The translations under genes and the position numbers were made by a program. The notes beneath the pieces were generated by a model. It was given only the letters and a program-made list of their open reading frames with translations, made no database searches and was not told the origin of the DNA. This document shows positions 1-9,501 of a DNA stretch of 64,000 nucleotides, in pieces. The first letter of the stretch is position 1. Every line of letters begins with the position of its first letter. The DNA is from Tepidimonas sediminis (GTDB lineage: Bacteria > Pseudomonadota > Gammaproteobacteria > Burkholderiales > Burkholderiaceae_C). The DNA lies in contig NZ_VJND01000001.1 in the NCBI RefSeq assembly GCF_007556605.1, positions 1-64,000 of the forward strand. Reading direction: 5' to 3'.

Positions 1-248
1 CTGCCGGCGGCGGCCAGCATGTCGGGTTGGCGGTGTTCGCGGTGCTGGCCTCGCTGGTGGCGGCGTTCTACTACATTCGCCTGATCAAGGTGATGTATTT
101 CGACGCCCCGGCGCAGACGGCGCCGATCGAGGCGCCGCTGGAGGTGCGCGCGGTGCTGTCGGTCAACGGCGCGCTGGTGCTGGCGCTGGGCCTGCTGCCG
201 GGCGGGTTGATGACGCTGTGCGTGCAGGCGGTGCGCGCGGTTTTCTGA
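1..248 (+). CDS. nuoN: NADH-quinone oxidoreductase subunit N, C-terminal end (partial)
   Basis: Only the last roughly 81 residues are in the window; the gene enters from the left and the frame is open from base 3. NuoN is an antiporter-like proton-pumping membrane subunit of respiratory complex I. The visible part holds a hydrophobic helix followed by [15 protein letters not shown], the typical end of NuoN where a YY-R-K-YFD stretch follows a transmembrane helix, then a short loop and a last helix ending at VRAVF. It is normally the last gene of the nuo operon, and the DUF2818 gene just downstream is its usual neighbour in betaproteobacteria. NuoM and NuoL are paralogous, but the ending and this neighbour favour NuoN. 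Confidence 0.88.
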   Translation, partial: AGGGQHVGLAVFAVLASLVAAFYYIRLIKVMYFDAPAQTAPIEAPLEVRAVLSVNGALVLALGLLPGGLMTLCVQAVRAVF

Positions 249-267
249 GGCCGGCTACACTGTCGGG

Positions 268-567
268 ATGAGTCTGCAAGGGGCCGTCTGGCTGGTCATC
301 GCGCTGGCGCTGGTGGGCGCCAACCTGCCGTTCCTCAACCAGCGCTGGCTGGCGCTGCTGCCGGCGCGCGGCGGCGTCAAGCCGCTGTGGGGGCGGCTGG
401 TGGAGCTGGTGCTGCTGTATTTCGCGGTGGGCGCCGCGGCCTTGGCGCTGGAGGCGCACCTCGGCCAGATCTATCCGCAGCGCTGGGAGTTCTACGCCAT
501 CACGGCGGCGATGTTCGCGACGCTGGCGTTTCCCGGCTTCGTCTGGCGTTACCTGGTGCGGCGCTGA
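268..567 (+). CDS. DUF2818 family small membrane protein
   Basis: This is a 99-residue protein with an N-terminal hydrophobic helix (about residues 5-24) carrying the family-like segment GANLPFLNQR, and two more hydrophobic stretches (about 44-62 and 75-92). Proteins of this kind are repeatedly found directly after nuoN in betaproteobacteria; their function is unknown, and a role linked to complex I is only inferred from position. The gene starts 19 bases after nuoN. A TACACT hexamer at 256-261 sits 7 bases before the ATG and no Shine-Dalgarno is visible, so a leaderless transcript is possible in addition to read-through from nuo. Confidence 0.85.
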   Translation: MSLQGAVWLVIALALVGANLPFLNQRWLALLPARGGVKPLWGRLVELVLLYFAVGAAALALEAHLGQIYPQRWEFYAITAAMFATLAFPGFVWRYLVRR

Positions 568-571
568 AACC

Positions 572-1186
572 GTGCACTTCGATCCGCAACCCGACCATCT
601 GGTGGAGACGCCGCTGCGGCAGGAGACACTGTGGCGGGGCGCGTTCCTGACGCTGCACCGCGACGAGGTGCGGCTGCCGGACGGCGGCACGGCGCGGCGC
701 GTCTACCTGCACCATCCCGGCGCCGTGATGGTGGTGCCGATGCTGGACGACGGCCGGCTGGTGCTGGAGCGCCAGTACCGCTACGCGGTGCGGCGCGCCT
801 TCGTCGAGTTCCCGGCCGGCAAGCGTGATCCGCACGAAGGCGGCTGGACGTGCGCGGCGCGCGAGCTGCGCGAGGAGACGGGCTACCAGGCCGACGAATG
901 GGCGCGGGCCGGTGTGCTGCATCCGTGCATCGGCTATGCGGACGAGGAGATCGAGATCTGGTTCGCGCGCGGCCTGCGCCACGGCGCGCGCACATTGGAC
1001 GAGGGCGAGTTCCTCGACGTGCTGGCGCTGTCGCCGCGCGAGCTGCTGCAGGCGGTGGCGCGCGGCGACGTCACCGACGGCAAGACGCTGGCCGGTCTGC
1101 TGTGGTGGCAGAACGTCGCCGCGGGCGACTTCACGCTCGACTGGCGCCCGGCGGCGCACTGGCAGCGGGGGGAGAGGGGCGCATGA
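572..1186 (+). CDS. Nudix hydrolase, ADP-ribose pyrophosphatase type
   Basis: This is a 204-residue hydrolase predicted to split ADP-ribose or a related nucleoside diphosphate sugar into AMP and a phosphosugar. A complete Nudix box lies at about residues 83-105: G83, five residues, E89, seven residues, then RELREETGY. The preceding strand VMVVPMLDDGRLVLERQYR matches the NudF/ADP-ribose branch, where a conserved R-QYR precedes the box. Translation probably starts at a GTG (572), four bases after the DUF2818 stop. The stop overlaps the next start (ATG at 1183), so translation is likely coupled to the DUF1178 gene. The exact substrate cannot be decided from sequence. Confidence 0.85.
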   Translation: MHFDPQPDHLVETPLRQETLWRGAFLTLHRDEVRLPDGGTARRVYLHHPGAVMVVPMLDDGRLVLERQYRYAVRRAFVEFPAGKRDPHEGGWTCAARELREETGYQADEWARAGVLHPCIGYADEEIEIWFARGLRHGARTLDEGEFLDVLALSPRELLQAVARGDVTDGKTLAGLLWWQNVAAGDFTLDWRPAAHWQRGERGA

Positions 1187-1614
1187 AGGTGCTCGACCTC
1201 GCCTGCGCCCATGGGCACGTGTTCGAGGGCTGGTTCGCCTCCGAGGACGACTACCAGGACCAGCGCGCGCGTGGCCTGGTGGAGTGTCCGGTGTGCGGCG
1301 ACCGTGCCATCGACAAGCGCCTCAGCGCCCCTTACGTGCAGACGCGCCGCGCGGCTGAGCCGGCCTGCGCGCCGCCTTCGGACGCCGCCGCGCAGGCCGA
1401 CATGCTGCGGCGCCTGCGCGCCTGGGTGCGCGGGGCGGAGGACGTCGGCGAGCGGTTCGCCGCCGAGGCGCGCGCGATGCACGAGGGGCAGGCGCCGGTG
1501 CGCCGCATCCGCGGACGCGCCACCCTGCCCGAGGCGGTCGAGCTGTGGGAGGAGGGCATCCCGGTGCTGCCGCTGTCCGACACCCCGCTGCTGGACGACC
1601 AGGCCCTGCACTGA
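1183..1614 (+). CDS. DUF1178 family protein
   Basis: This 143-residue protein begins MKVLDLACAHGHVFEGWF and has the zinc-ribbon-like ECPVCGD segment at about residues 34-40, both typical of DUF1178 proteins in alpha- and betaproteobacteria. Their function is unknown. The first pair of the putative metal site is CAHGH rather than CxxC, as is usual in this family. The ATG lies inside the end of the Nudix gene (4-base overlap). The C-terminal half is rich in Glu and Arg and ends EEGIPVLPLSD. It converges on gdhA with a 27-base gap. Confidence 0.86.
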   Translation: MKVLDLACAHGHVFEGWFASEDDYQDQRARGLVECPVCGDRAIDKRLSAPYVQTRRAAEPACAPPSDAAAQADMLRRLRAWVRGAEDVGERFAAEARAMHEGQAPVRRIRGRATLPEAVELWEEGIPVLPLSDTPLLDDQALH

Positions 1615-1641
1615 CCGCCCGGCGGCGTTCGGGCCGGTTTC

Positions 1642-2946
<1,305 letters not shown>

Positions 2947-3088
2947 GGCAGACCCTCGAGGGTGGTTGGACATGGCCGCCAGCTTAGCGGGCCGGGCCGC
3001 GCCTGTCCAAGGCCGGTGCGCGATGAAGTCATGCACCGGCCGCATGGGCGCGCGCGGGTGCGCGGCTGCGGCGCTACCATGCGCGCAT

Positions 3089-3093
3089 GGAGG
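3089..3093 (+). promoter_or_regulatory. Shine-Dalgarno of the CoA-diphosphatase-like Nudix gene
   Basis: GGAGG lies 7 bases before the ATG at 3101 and decides that start. A TACCAT hexamer at 3075-3080 is a plausible -10 that would place transcription start near 3087, at an ATG opening a five-codon frame (MEAER, stop 3102-3104) that overlaps the gene start. Confidence 0.5.
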
Positions 3094-3100
3094 CCGAGCG

Positions 3101-3799
3101 ATGACCGCGCCGACGTTCGATCCGCGCCAGGTGCCGGTGCGCGCGGTCGACGCGCATCTGCCGCGCGTGCCGGTGGAGCGGCTTGATCCGGCGCGGCTGC
3201 GCGCCTGGTTCGCCGATCCGCCGCCGTGGGAGCCGGAGCTGCGTGCCGAGCCGCGCTGGGTGGACGCGCCGCTGCGTCCGGCGGCGGTGCTGGTGCCGCT
3301 GGTGTGGCGCGCCACGCCGCAGGTGCTGCTGACGCAGCGCCCGCTGCACCTGCCCACGCACGGGGGACAAATCGCCTTTCCGGGCGGCAAGCTGGATCCG
3401 GCCGACGGGGGCGACCCGGTGCGCTGCGCGCTGCGCGAGGCGGCCGAGGAGGTTGGCCTGCAGCCACCGTGGGCCGAGCCGCTGGGCACGCTGCCCCCCT
3501 ACCGCACCGGCTCGGGCTTCGAGATCACGCCGGTGGTGGCGCTGGTGCAGCCGGCCGGGCCGTGGCGCGCCGATCCGCGCGAGGTGGCCGACGTCTTCGA
3601 GGTGCCGTTGGCGTTCCTGATGAACCCGCGTCACCATCGCCACCACGAGCTGGAGCTGCATGGCGTGCGCCGCCACTGGCTGTCCATGCCCTATCGCGAC
3701 GGTGTCACCGAGCGCTTCATCTGGGGCGCCACCGCGGGCATGCTGCGCAACGTCTACCGGTTTTTGCTCGCCGCCAGCACCGCTATGATGCAGCCATGA
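3101..3799 (+). CDS. Nudix hydrolase, CoA diphosphatase type (NudL/YeaB-like)
   Basis: This 232-residue protein probably hydrolyses CoA or a CoA derivative to 3',5'-ADP and phosphopantetheine. The segment [20 protein letters not shown] is the signature preceding the Nudix box in the NudL/NUDT7 (UPF0035) branch and is absent from ADP-ribose hydrolases. The box follows as [20 protein letters not shown] and then AEEVGL; as in this branch, the first acidic position is Asp rather than Glu. The N-terminal 60 residues are a variable Pro-rich lead. Its stop overlaps the start of the CbiB-like gene (ATGA at 3796-3799). The CoA substrate is family knowledge, not demonstrated here. Confidence 0.82.
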   Translation: MTAPTFDPRQVPVRAVDAHLPRVPVERLDPARLRAWFADPPPWEPELRAEPRWVDAPLRPAAVLVPLVWRATPQVLLTQRPLHLPTHGGQIAFPGGKLDPADGGDPVRCALREAAEEVGLQPPWAEPLGTLPPYRTGSGFEITPVVALVQPAGPWRADPREVADVFEVPLAFLMNPRHHRHHELELHGVRRHWLSMPYRDGVTERFIWGATAGMLRNVYRFLLAASTAMMQP

Positions 3800-4719
3800 C
3801 GCTGTTTGCGCTGCTGCTGACGTTGCTGATCGACCAGGCTTGGCGCCCCGGCGTCGGCGTGCAGCGGATCCTGGCACTGGATGCGTGGGCGCAGTGGGTG
3901 CGCCGGCAGCTCGACGCCGGTCAGGCTGCGCACGGCTGGCTGGTCTGGGCGGTGGCGGTCGGCGTGCCGGTGCTGCTGGCCTGGGCGGTGCACCTGCTGC
4001 TGTGGCAGGTGCAGGGGCTGCTGGCGTTCGCCTGGCACGTGGCGGTGCTGGTGGCGACACTGGGGTTCCGGCACTTCAGCCTGCCGTTCACCGCCATCCG
4101 GCTGGCGCTGGAAGGAGGGGACGAGGCGCGTGCGCGCGCCCTCTACGCCGAGTGGCGCGGGGTCGGCGCCGTGGACTGGCCGCGCGAGGAGCTGCTGCGG
4201 CGCCTGCTCGCGCACGCGGCGCTGGACGCGCACCGGCACGTGCTCGGGGTGGCGGTGGCCTACGTGCTGCTGGCCGCGCTGGGCCTGGGTCCGGCCGGGG
4301 CGGTGCTGTACCGCCTGGCGCAACAGCTGGCGCAGCGCTGGGGCGGCGAGGGTGGGATGGCGGGCGATCCCGTCAGTCCGGCGGTGGCGCAGGCCGCCAC
4401 CCGCGGCTGGCACGTGGTCGACGCCCTGCCGGCGCGCGCCACGGCGCTGGCCTTTGCGGTGGTGGGGCATTTCGAGGACGTGCTGGAGCGCTGGCGCGCC
4501 CAGGCCGGCGCGTGGACCGAGGCAAGCGACACGTTGCTGCTGGCCGCGACCGAGGGGGCCGTCCATGTGCGCCTGCTGCCGGCGCAGGAGGTCACGGCGG
4601 CCGACGGCCTGATGGAGCCGCAGCTGAGCCACCTGGCCGCGCTGGTCGGGCTGGTGTGGCGCAGCGTCGTGTTCGGGCTGCTGCTGCTGGGGCTGGCGCT
4701 GCTGGTGCGGCTGTTTTGA
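3796..4719 (+). CDS. CobD/CbiB-like (AmpE-like) membrane protein
   Basis: This 307-residue integral membrane protein starts [18 protein letters not shown], has helices near residues 50-70, 72-92, 150-170 and 285-305, and carries the internal AIRLALEGGDEARAR segment found in CobD/CbiB-family paralogues of betaproteobacteria. Genuine CbiB makes adenosylcobinamide phosphate; this paralogue is better compared with AmpE-like proteins and its reaction is unknown. It lies far from the B12 operon at 56-64 kb, so a cobalamin role is not supported by position. It is coupled to the upstream Nudix gene by an ATGA overlap, and a TATGAT hexamer (3784-3789) ends 7 bases before the ATG. Confidence 0.7.
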   Translation: MTLFALLLTLLIDQAWRPGVGVQRILALDAWAQWVRRQLDAGQAAHGWLVWAVAVGVPVLLAWAVHLLLWQVQGLLAFAWHVAVLVATLGFRHFSLPFTAIRLALEGGDEARARALYAEWRGVGAVDWPREELLRRLLAHAALDAHRHVLGVAVAYVLLAALGLGPAGAVLYRLAQQLAQRWGGEGGMAGDPVSPAVAQAATRGWHVVDALPARATALAFAVVGHFEDVLERWRAQAGAWTEASDTLLLAATEGAVHVRLLPAQEVTAADGLMEPQLSHLAALVGLVWRSVVFGLLLLGLALLVRLF

Positions 4720-4740
4720 TGCCGGCAGGCCGCGGCGCGC

Positions 4741-5691
4741 TCACGTCCGTCCGGGCCCCTGCGCCGCCAGCAGTTCCTCGTACAGCGCGACGTAGAGCTG
4801 CCAGCGCCGTGGCGACAGCGGCCCGTGCGGCTGCAGCGCGGCGCGCACCGCGCAGCCCGGCTCCTGCCGGTGCGTGCAGTCGAGAAAGCGGCAACCGCCC
4901 AGGTGGGCGGCGAGGTCCGGCATCAGGGCCGCCAGCCGTCGCGGATCCAGATGGTGCAGGCCAAAGGCGTGAAACCCCGGCGAGTCGATCAGCGCCTCGC
5001 GCCGCGCCGCATCCAGCCAGTACCAGGTGGTGTGGGTGGTGGTATGACGGCCGGTGCCCAGCGCCCGCGAGATGGCTTGCGTCTGCGCCTGAGCGCCCGG
5101 CACCAGCCGGTTGATCAGCGTACTCTTGCCCACGCCCGAGGCCCCCATCACCAGGGTGACGCGTCCCTGCAGGTGCGGCCGCAGGGCCGCCAGACCGTGG
5201 TCGTCCGGGTCGGTCAGCGCCAGTGGCAGCACCGTCTCGCCCATGGCGCGGTAGGGCTCCAACCGCCGCCACGCTTCGTCGAAGGCCGGCTGCACATCGC
5301 GCTTGTTGAGTGCCACCAGCGGGGCGATGCCGGCGTCGCGCGCCGCGATCAGCGCGCGCGCCAGCTGCTCCTCGGAAAACACCGGTTCGGCCGCCAGCAG
5401 CACCAGCACCTGGTCGACGTTGGCGGCGAAGACCTTGGTGCGCAGCTCGTCCTGCCGGCGCAGGACGTTGCGCCGCGGCATCACGTCCTCGATCACGCCA
5501 GCGTCGCCGCTGGTCTGCCAGCGCACGCGGTCGCCGACCACCGTCTCGTGGCGCTTGCCGCGCGGGTGGCACAGGGTGCGCGCGCCGCCGTCGTGTTCAA
5601 CCAGCAGATGGCGCCCGTAGGCGGCCACCACCAGCCCTTCGCGCAGCGCGGCGCCCGCGTGATCGGCCGGTTCACGGGGGCGACGTCTCAT
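4741..5691 (-). CDS. rsgA: Small ribosomal subunit biogenesis GTPase RsgA
   Basis: This 316-residue circularly permuted GTPase acts in late maturation of the 30S subunit. After an OB-fold (about 15-70) the GTPase motifs run in the permuted order G4-G5-G1-G2-G3: NKRD at about 139-142, then GASGVGKSTL at about 183-192, then DSPGF. A C-terminal zinc segment contains CTHRQEPGC. Length is typical. The start codon overlaps the stop of the upstream M48 protease gene (ATGA, 5688-5691), so the two form one leftward operon. It converges on the CbiB-like gene with a 21-base gap. Confidence 0.95.
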   Translation of the reverse strand: MRRRPREPADHAGAALREGLVVAAYGRHLLVEHDGGARTLCHPRGKRHETVVGDRVRWQTSGDAGVIEDVMPRRNVLRRQDELRTKVFAANVDQVLVLLAAEPVFSEEQLARALIAARDAGIAPLVALNKRDVQPAFDEAWRRLEPYRAMGETVLPLALTDPDDHGLAALRPHLQGRVTLVMGASGVGKSTLINRLVPGAQAQTQAISRALGTGRHTTTHTTWYWLDAARREALIDSPGFHAFGLHHLDPRRLAALMPDLAAHLGGCRFLDCTHRQEPGCAVRAALQPHGPLSPRRWQLYVALYEELLAAQGPGRT

Positions 5692-6980
5692 GCCGGTGCC
5701 GTCGAGGCCTGCAGCCGCTGCAGGTGGCGCAGCCGTTGCAGCAGTGCAGGATGGGTGTGGAAGAAGCGCGCGTACCAGGGGTCCGGCGCGGGGGTGGCGG
5801 CGTTGTCACGGTGCAGCGCCAGCAGCGCCTCGCGCAGCGCCGCGGCGCTGGTCAGCCGCGCCGCGAAGGCGTCGGCCGCGTACTCGTCGCGGCGTGACAG
5901 CGCCGCCGCCAGCGGCGCGACGAACAGGCCGGCCAGCGGTATCACGATGAAGAACAGGACCAGCGCCAGCGCCGCGTTGCCCCCACCCAGCGTGGGTGTG
6001 ACCCCGAGGCCGAAATAGAACCACGGCTGCTGCGCCAGCCAGCCCAGCAGGGCCCAGGCCGCGGCGCTGGCGGCGGCCAGCCAGGCCAGCCGGCGCGGGA
6101 TGTGGCCGAGCCGCGCGTGGCCCAGCTCGTGCGCCAGCACCGCCTCCAGCTGCGGCGCCGACAGCTGCTGCAGCAGCGTGTCGAACAACACCACCCGCTT
6201 GGCCGCGCCCAGCCCCGTGAAGTAGGCGTTGGCGTGCGCGCTGCGGCGGCTGCCGTCCATCACGTACAGGCCGTCGGACCGCAAACCGCAGCGTTGCAGC
6301 AGGGCCTCCAGCCGGGCGCGCAGCGCCGGGTCGGCCACCGGCTCGAAGCGGTTGAACCAGGGGGCGATCCAGCGCGGCACCGCCACCATCAACGCCAGGC
6401 TGAAGGCCATCCAGACGGCCCAAGCCCACAGCCACCACCACGCACCGGCCCGCTCCATCAGCGTCAGCAGCAGCGCCAGCAGCGGCAGGCCGAGCGCCGC
6501 GGCCAGCAGCGCGCCCTTGGCGCCGTCGGTCAACCACAGCGCCAGCGTCGTGCGGTTGAAGCCGAAGCGCTGCTCCAGCCGGAAGGTGCGCCACCAGGCC
6601 AGCGGCAGCTCCAGCAGCGCGCCCAGCGCGAAGAAGGCCGCCACCAGACCCACCTGCTGCGGCAGACCCTCTCCCAGCCAGCCGCGCAGCGCTCGGTCCA
6701 GCGCCTCCAGGCCACCCAGCAGCGTCCAGCCGGTGACCAGCGCGGCCTGCAGCAGTGCCTCCCCCATCGCCAGGCGCGCGCGCGCCAGCGCGTAGTCGAC
6801 CGCGCGGCGCTGCGCGGCCTCGTCGACGCAGCCGGCCAGTTCAGGCGGCACCTGTCCTCGCTGCCTGGCCAGGTGCCGCATCTGGCGGCCCAGCAGCCAC
6901 AGACGCAACGCCAGCTGTGCCAGCAGCACGGCGGCGAACACCAGGCTGAACAGCAGGGCGGAAGGCAGGGAGGACGCCAT
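5688..6980 (-). CDS. M48 family membrane zinc metalloprotease (Ste24-like)
   Basis: This 430-residue membrane protein has the zinc motif HELGH (about 284-288) and a third-ligand region SRRDEYAADAFAA (about 360). Several transmembrane helices precede the motif (about 5-30, 75-95, 110-130, 155-175, 180-200), which together with length and the N-terminal CAAX-protease-like domain resembles Ste24 endopeptidases rather than the shorter HtpX. In bacteria such proteins are thought to act in membrane protein quality control; no prenylated substrate is implied. TAGACT on the minus strand (6995 to 6990) ends 10 bases before the ATG, so the leader may be only about 3 bases. It is cotranscribed with rsgA. 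Confidence 0.88.
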   Translation of the reverse strand: MASSLPSALLFSLVFAAVLLAQLALRLWLLGRQMRHLARQRGQVPPELAGCVDEAAQRRAVDYALARARLAMGEALLQAALVTGWTLLGGLEALDRALRGWLGEGLPQQVGLVAAFFALGALLELPLAWWRTFRLEQRFGFNRTTLALWLTDGAKGALLAAALGLPLLALLLTLMERAGAWWWLWAWAVWMAFSLALMVAVPRWIAPWFNRFEPVADPALRARLEALLQRCGLRSDGLYVMDGSRRSAHANAYFTGLGAAKRVVLFDTLLQQLSAPQLEAVLAHELGHARLGHIPRRLAWLAAASAAAWALLGWLAQQPWFYFGLGVTPTLGGGNAALALVLFFIVIPLAGLFVAPLAAALSRRDEYAADAFAARLTSAAALREALLALHRDNAATPAPDPWYARFFHTHPALLQRLRHLQRLQASTAPA

Positions 6981-7044
6981 TGGCCCGCTAGTCTAGTGCA
7001 AGGCCGTGGCCGCTGCCGGCGCGCGCATCGGCGACAATGGCGGC

Positions 7045-7647
7045 ATGAACGACGCCGCCCGCCTGCCCGAGACGCTGGACACCGAAGCGCTGACGCTGCC
7101 GCGCAGCGACCTGAACCTGGTCTGGATCGACTGCGAGATGACCGGTCTGGATCCGGAGCGTGACCGCCTGCTGGAGATCGCGGTCATCGTCACCGGCCCC
7201 CATCTCGAGCCCCGCATCGAGGGGCCGGTGCTGGTGATCCACCAGGACGACGCGGTGCTGGAGGCGATGGACAGCTGGAACAAGGGCACGCACGGCAGGA
7301 GCGGCCTGATCGACAAGGTGCGCGCCAGCACGCTGACCGAGGCCCAGGCCGAGGACATCCTGCTCGACTTCATCGCCCGCTACGTGCCGAAGAACGGCTC
7401 GCCGATGTGCGGCAACAGCATCGGGCAGGACCGGCGCTTCCTGGTGCGCTACATGCCGCGGCTGGAGGCGTTCTTCCACTACCGCAACCTGGACGTCAGT
7501 ACGCTGAAGGAGCTGGCCCGGCGCTGGCGCCCTGAGGTCTACAAGGCGTTTCAGAAGCAGCAGCGCCACACCGCGCTGGCGGACGTGCACGAGTCGATCG
7601 ACGAGCTGGCGCACTACCGCCAGCACTTCCTGCGCCTGCAAGGCTGA
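7045..7647 (+). CDS. orn: Oligoribonuclease
   Basis: This 200-residue 3'-5' exoribonuclease degrades di- to pentaribonucleotides, including the pGpG left by c-di-GMP breakdown. It belongs to the DEDDh family: [11 protein letters not shown] supplies the first Asp and Glu (about D29 and E31), [10 protein letters not shown] the second Asp, and [11 protein letters not shown] the His/Asp end. I chose ATG at 7045 because the conserved block begins soon after; a GTG 13 codons upstream is less likely. GACAAT at 7033-7038 ends exactly 7 bases before this ATG, so the mRNA may be leaderless. The EAL gene at 25.4 kb is a possible functional partner, as Orn removes the EAL product. Confidence 0.95.
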   Translation: MNDAARLPETLDTEALTLPRSDLNLVWIDCEMTGLDPERDRLLEIAVIVTGPHLEPRIEGPVLVIHQDDAVLEAMDSWNKGTHGRSGLIDKVRASTLTEAQAEDILLDFIARYVPKNGSPMCGNSIGQDRRFLVRYMPRLEAFFHYRNLDVSTLKELARRWRPEVYKAFQKQQRHTALADVHESIDELAHYRQHFLRLQG

Positions 7648-7712
7648 CGTCCCGCGCGGTGCCGTCCCCGCCCGCGGCGGCGCACCTCCGGGAGGGAAGG
7701 TTCGCCTTGCGG

Positions 7713-7743
7713 TATGCTCACGGTTTTTGTCAAAACCGTGACA
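7713..7743 (+). promoter_or_regulatory. Promoter/hairpin region of the Pit phosphate transporter with Pho-box-like repeats
   Basis: TATGCT (7713-7718) is a -10 candidate. It is followed by a perfect inverted repeat with 10-base arms, TCACGGTTTT and AAAACCGTGA (7718-7727 and 7732-7741, loop TGTC). Within it TGTCA (7728) and TGACA (7739) are spaced 11 bases apart, like the two halves of a PhoB box, but the second half has one mismatch. Either a hairpin in the leader or an operator would fit. No clear Shine-Dalgarno precedes the ATG at 7748. Confidence 0.35.
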
Positions 7744-7747
7744 TGTC

Positions 7748-9358
7748 ATGAGTGCCATCCTGACCCCCGTCACCCGCTCGGGGCGTGAGCGCATGCAACA
7801 GTCGCTGCGGCTGGCCGCCGCCGTCATGGCGCTGCTGGCCGCCGGCATCGCCGCCGCCGTCATGGTGCGCCCCACGCCGGGGCTGTCGACGCAGGCGCTC
7901 TGGTTCCTCGTCATCGCCGCCGCGGTGGGCCTTTACATGGCTATGAACATCGGCGCCAATGACGTGGCCAACAACATGGGCGCACCCGTAGGAGCGGGGG
8001 CGATCAGTCTGGGCGGCGCGATCGTGCTGGCGGCGATTTTCGAGGCCTTGGGCGCCATCATCGCCGGCGCCGATGTGGTCGGCACGATCAAGGGCGGCAT
8101 CATCGACATGCGCGCCTTCGCCCAGCCCGAGCGCTTCACGTGGCTGATGCTGGCGGCGCTGCTGGCCGGGGCGCTGTGGCTGAACCTGGCCACCGTGCTG
8201 GGCGCGCCGGTGTCGACGACGCACTCGATCATCGGCGCGGTGGCCGGCGCGGGTATCGCCGCCGGCGGCTGGGGGGTGGTCAACTGGGGCACGATCAGCT
8301 CGATCGTGCTCAGCTGGGTGGTCTCGCCGCTGTTCGGTGGTGCCGTCGCGGCCGCCGTGCTCTACCTGAGCAAGCGGCTCATCACCTACCAGGCCGACAT
8401 GCGGGCGGCCGCCGGCCGCCGCGTGCCGCTGCTGATCGCGGCGATGGTCTGGGCCACCGCCACCTACATGCTGCTCAAGGGCCTCAACAACGTGATGAAG
8501 ATCTCGTTCGGTCAGGCGCTGCTGGCGGGCTTGGCGGTGGCGGTGGCGGCCTTCGTGTTGCTGCGCGGCCCGGTGGCGCGCCGCGCCGCCACGCTGCCCA
8601 GCACCAAGGAGGGCGTCAACGAGCTGTTCACCTGGCCGCTGGTGTTCGCCGCCGCGCTGCTGAGCTTTGCGCACGGCGCCAACGACGTGGCCAATGCGAT
8701 CGGGCCGCTGGCGGCGATCTACGAGGCGGTGCTGCACGGCGCGGTGGTGGCCAAGGCGGTCACCCCGCTGTGGATCCTGGTGCTGGGCGCGCTGGGGCTG
8801 GCGGTGGGGCTGGCGCTCTATGGGGGCAGACTCATCCTCACGGTCGGCAAGGAGATCACCGAGCTGGACCGCATGCGCGCCTACGCCATCGCGATGGCGG
8901 CCACGATCACGGTCATCATCGCCTCGCAGCTGGGCATGCCGGTGTCGACCACGCACGTCTCGATCGGCGCGGTCTTTGGCGTAGGCTTCCTGCGCGAGCT
9001 GCTCAAGGTCAACTACGCCCGCATGGAGGCGGTGGTGCGCGCCGCGCACCAGGGCGAGGATCGCGAGATCGTCGAGGCTTACCTGCGCCGCTTCGAGGCC
9101 GCGCCGGTGCAGGAGAAAAAGCGCATGCTCGCCGAGATGAAGCAGCGTGCCAAGGCGATGGAGCGGCGTGGCGAGCTCCAGCCCGGCTGGTTCAGCAAGA
9201 AGGAGCGCAAGGCCTTCAAGAAGGCGTACAAGGAGGAAATCGTCAAGCGCTCGATGGTCATGCGCATCGTGGCGGCGTGGATCGTGACGGTGCCGGCGGC
9301 GGCGCTGCTGGCCGCGCTGGCCTACCGCGTGGTCGAGTGGCTGCTGCTGGCGGCGTAA
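7748..9358 (+). CDS. pit: Inorganic phosphate transporter, Pit family
   Basis: This 536-residue low-affinity phosphate:proton symporter carries both PiT signature repeats: GANDVANNMGAPVGAGAISL (about 69-88) and GANDVANAIGP (about 310). Matching VSTTHSIIGAVAGAGIA and VSTTHVSIGAVFGVGFL segments reflect the inverted duplication of the fold. About ten to twelve hydrophobic helices are visible, with a charged cytoplasmic region around residues 420-490 rich in Lys and Glu. No phoU-like (DUF47) gene is adjacent, unlike many pit loci. The gene ends shortly before a strong terminator. Expression may respond to phosphate if the upstream Pho-like repeats are functional. Confidence 0.93.
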   Translation: MSAILTPVTRSGRERMQQSLRLAAAVMALLAAGIAAAVMVRPTPGLSTQALWFLVIAAAVGLYMAMNIGANDVANNMGAPVGAGAISLGGAIVLAAIFEALGAIIAGADVVGTIKGGIIDMRAFAQPERFTWLMLAALLAGALWLNLATVLGAPVSTTHSIIGAVAGAGIAAGGWGVVNWGTISSIVLSWVVSPLFGGAVAAAVLYLSKRLITYQADMRAAAGRRVPLLIAAMVWATATYMLLKGLNNVMKISFGQALLAGLAVAVAAFVLLRGPVARRAATLPSTKEGVNELFTWPLVFAAALLSFAHGANDVANAIGPLAAIYEAVLHGAVVAKAVTPLWILVLGALGLAVGLALYGGRLILTVGKEITELDRMRAYAIAMAATITVIIASQLGMPVSTTHVSIGAVFGVGFLRELLKVNYARMEAVVRAAHQGEDREIVEAYLRRFEAAPVQEKKRMLAEMKQRAKAMERRGELQPGWFSKKERKAFKKAYKEEIVKRSMVMRIVAAWIVTVPAAALLAALAYRVVEWLLLAA

Positions 9359-9385
9359 GCGCGCGATCCGTGGCATAATTGGCGA

Positions 9386-9411
9386 AGCCGGCCTTGCTGG
9401 GCCGGCTTTTT
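9386..9411 (+). terminator. Rho-independent terminator after pit
   Basis: Arms AGCCGGCC (9386-9393) and GGCCGGCT (9400-9407) flank a 6-base loop and are followed by a run of T. Confidence 0.85.
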
Positions 9412-9501
9412 CGTTGCATCTGCTGCTGGCGTGCCTGTGTGAGTGGGGTTTGCGTGGGGTGGTCGATGTGATGACCCTTGACCCTCGCAGGAGCTTTCCC
9501 C

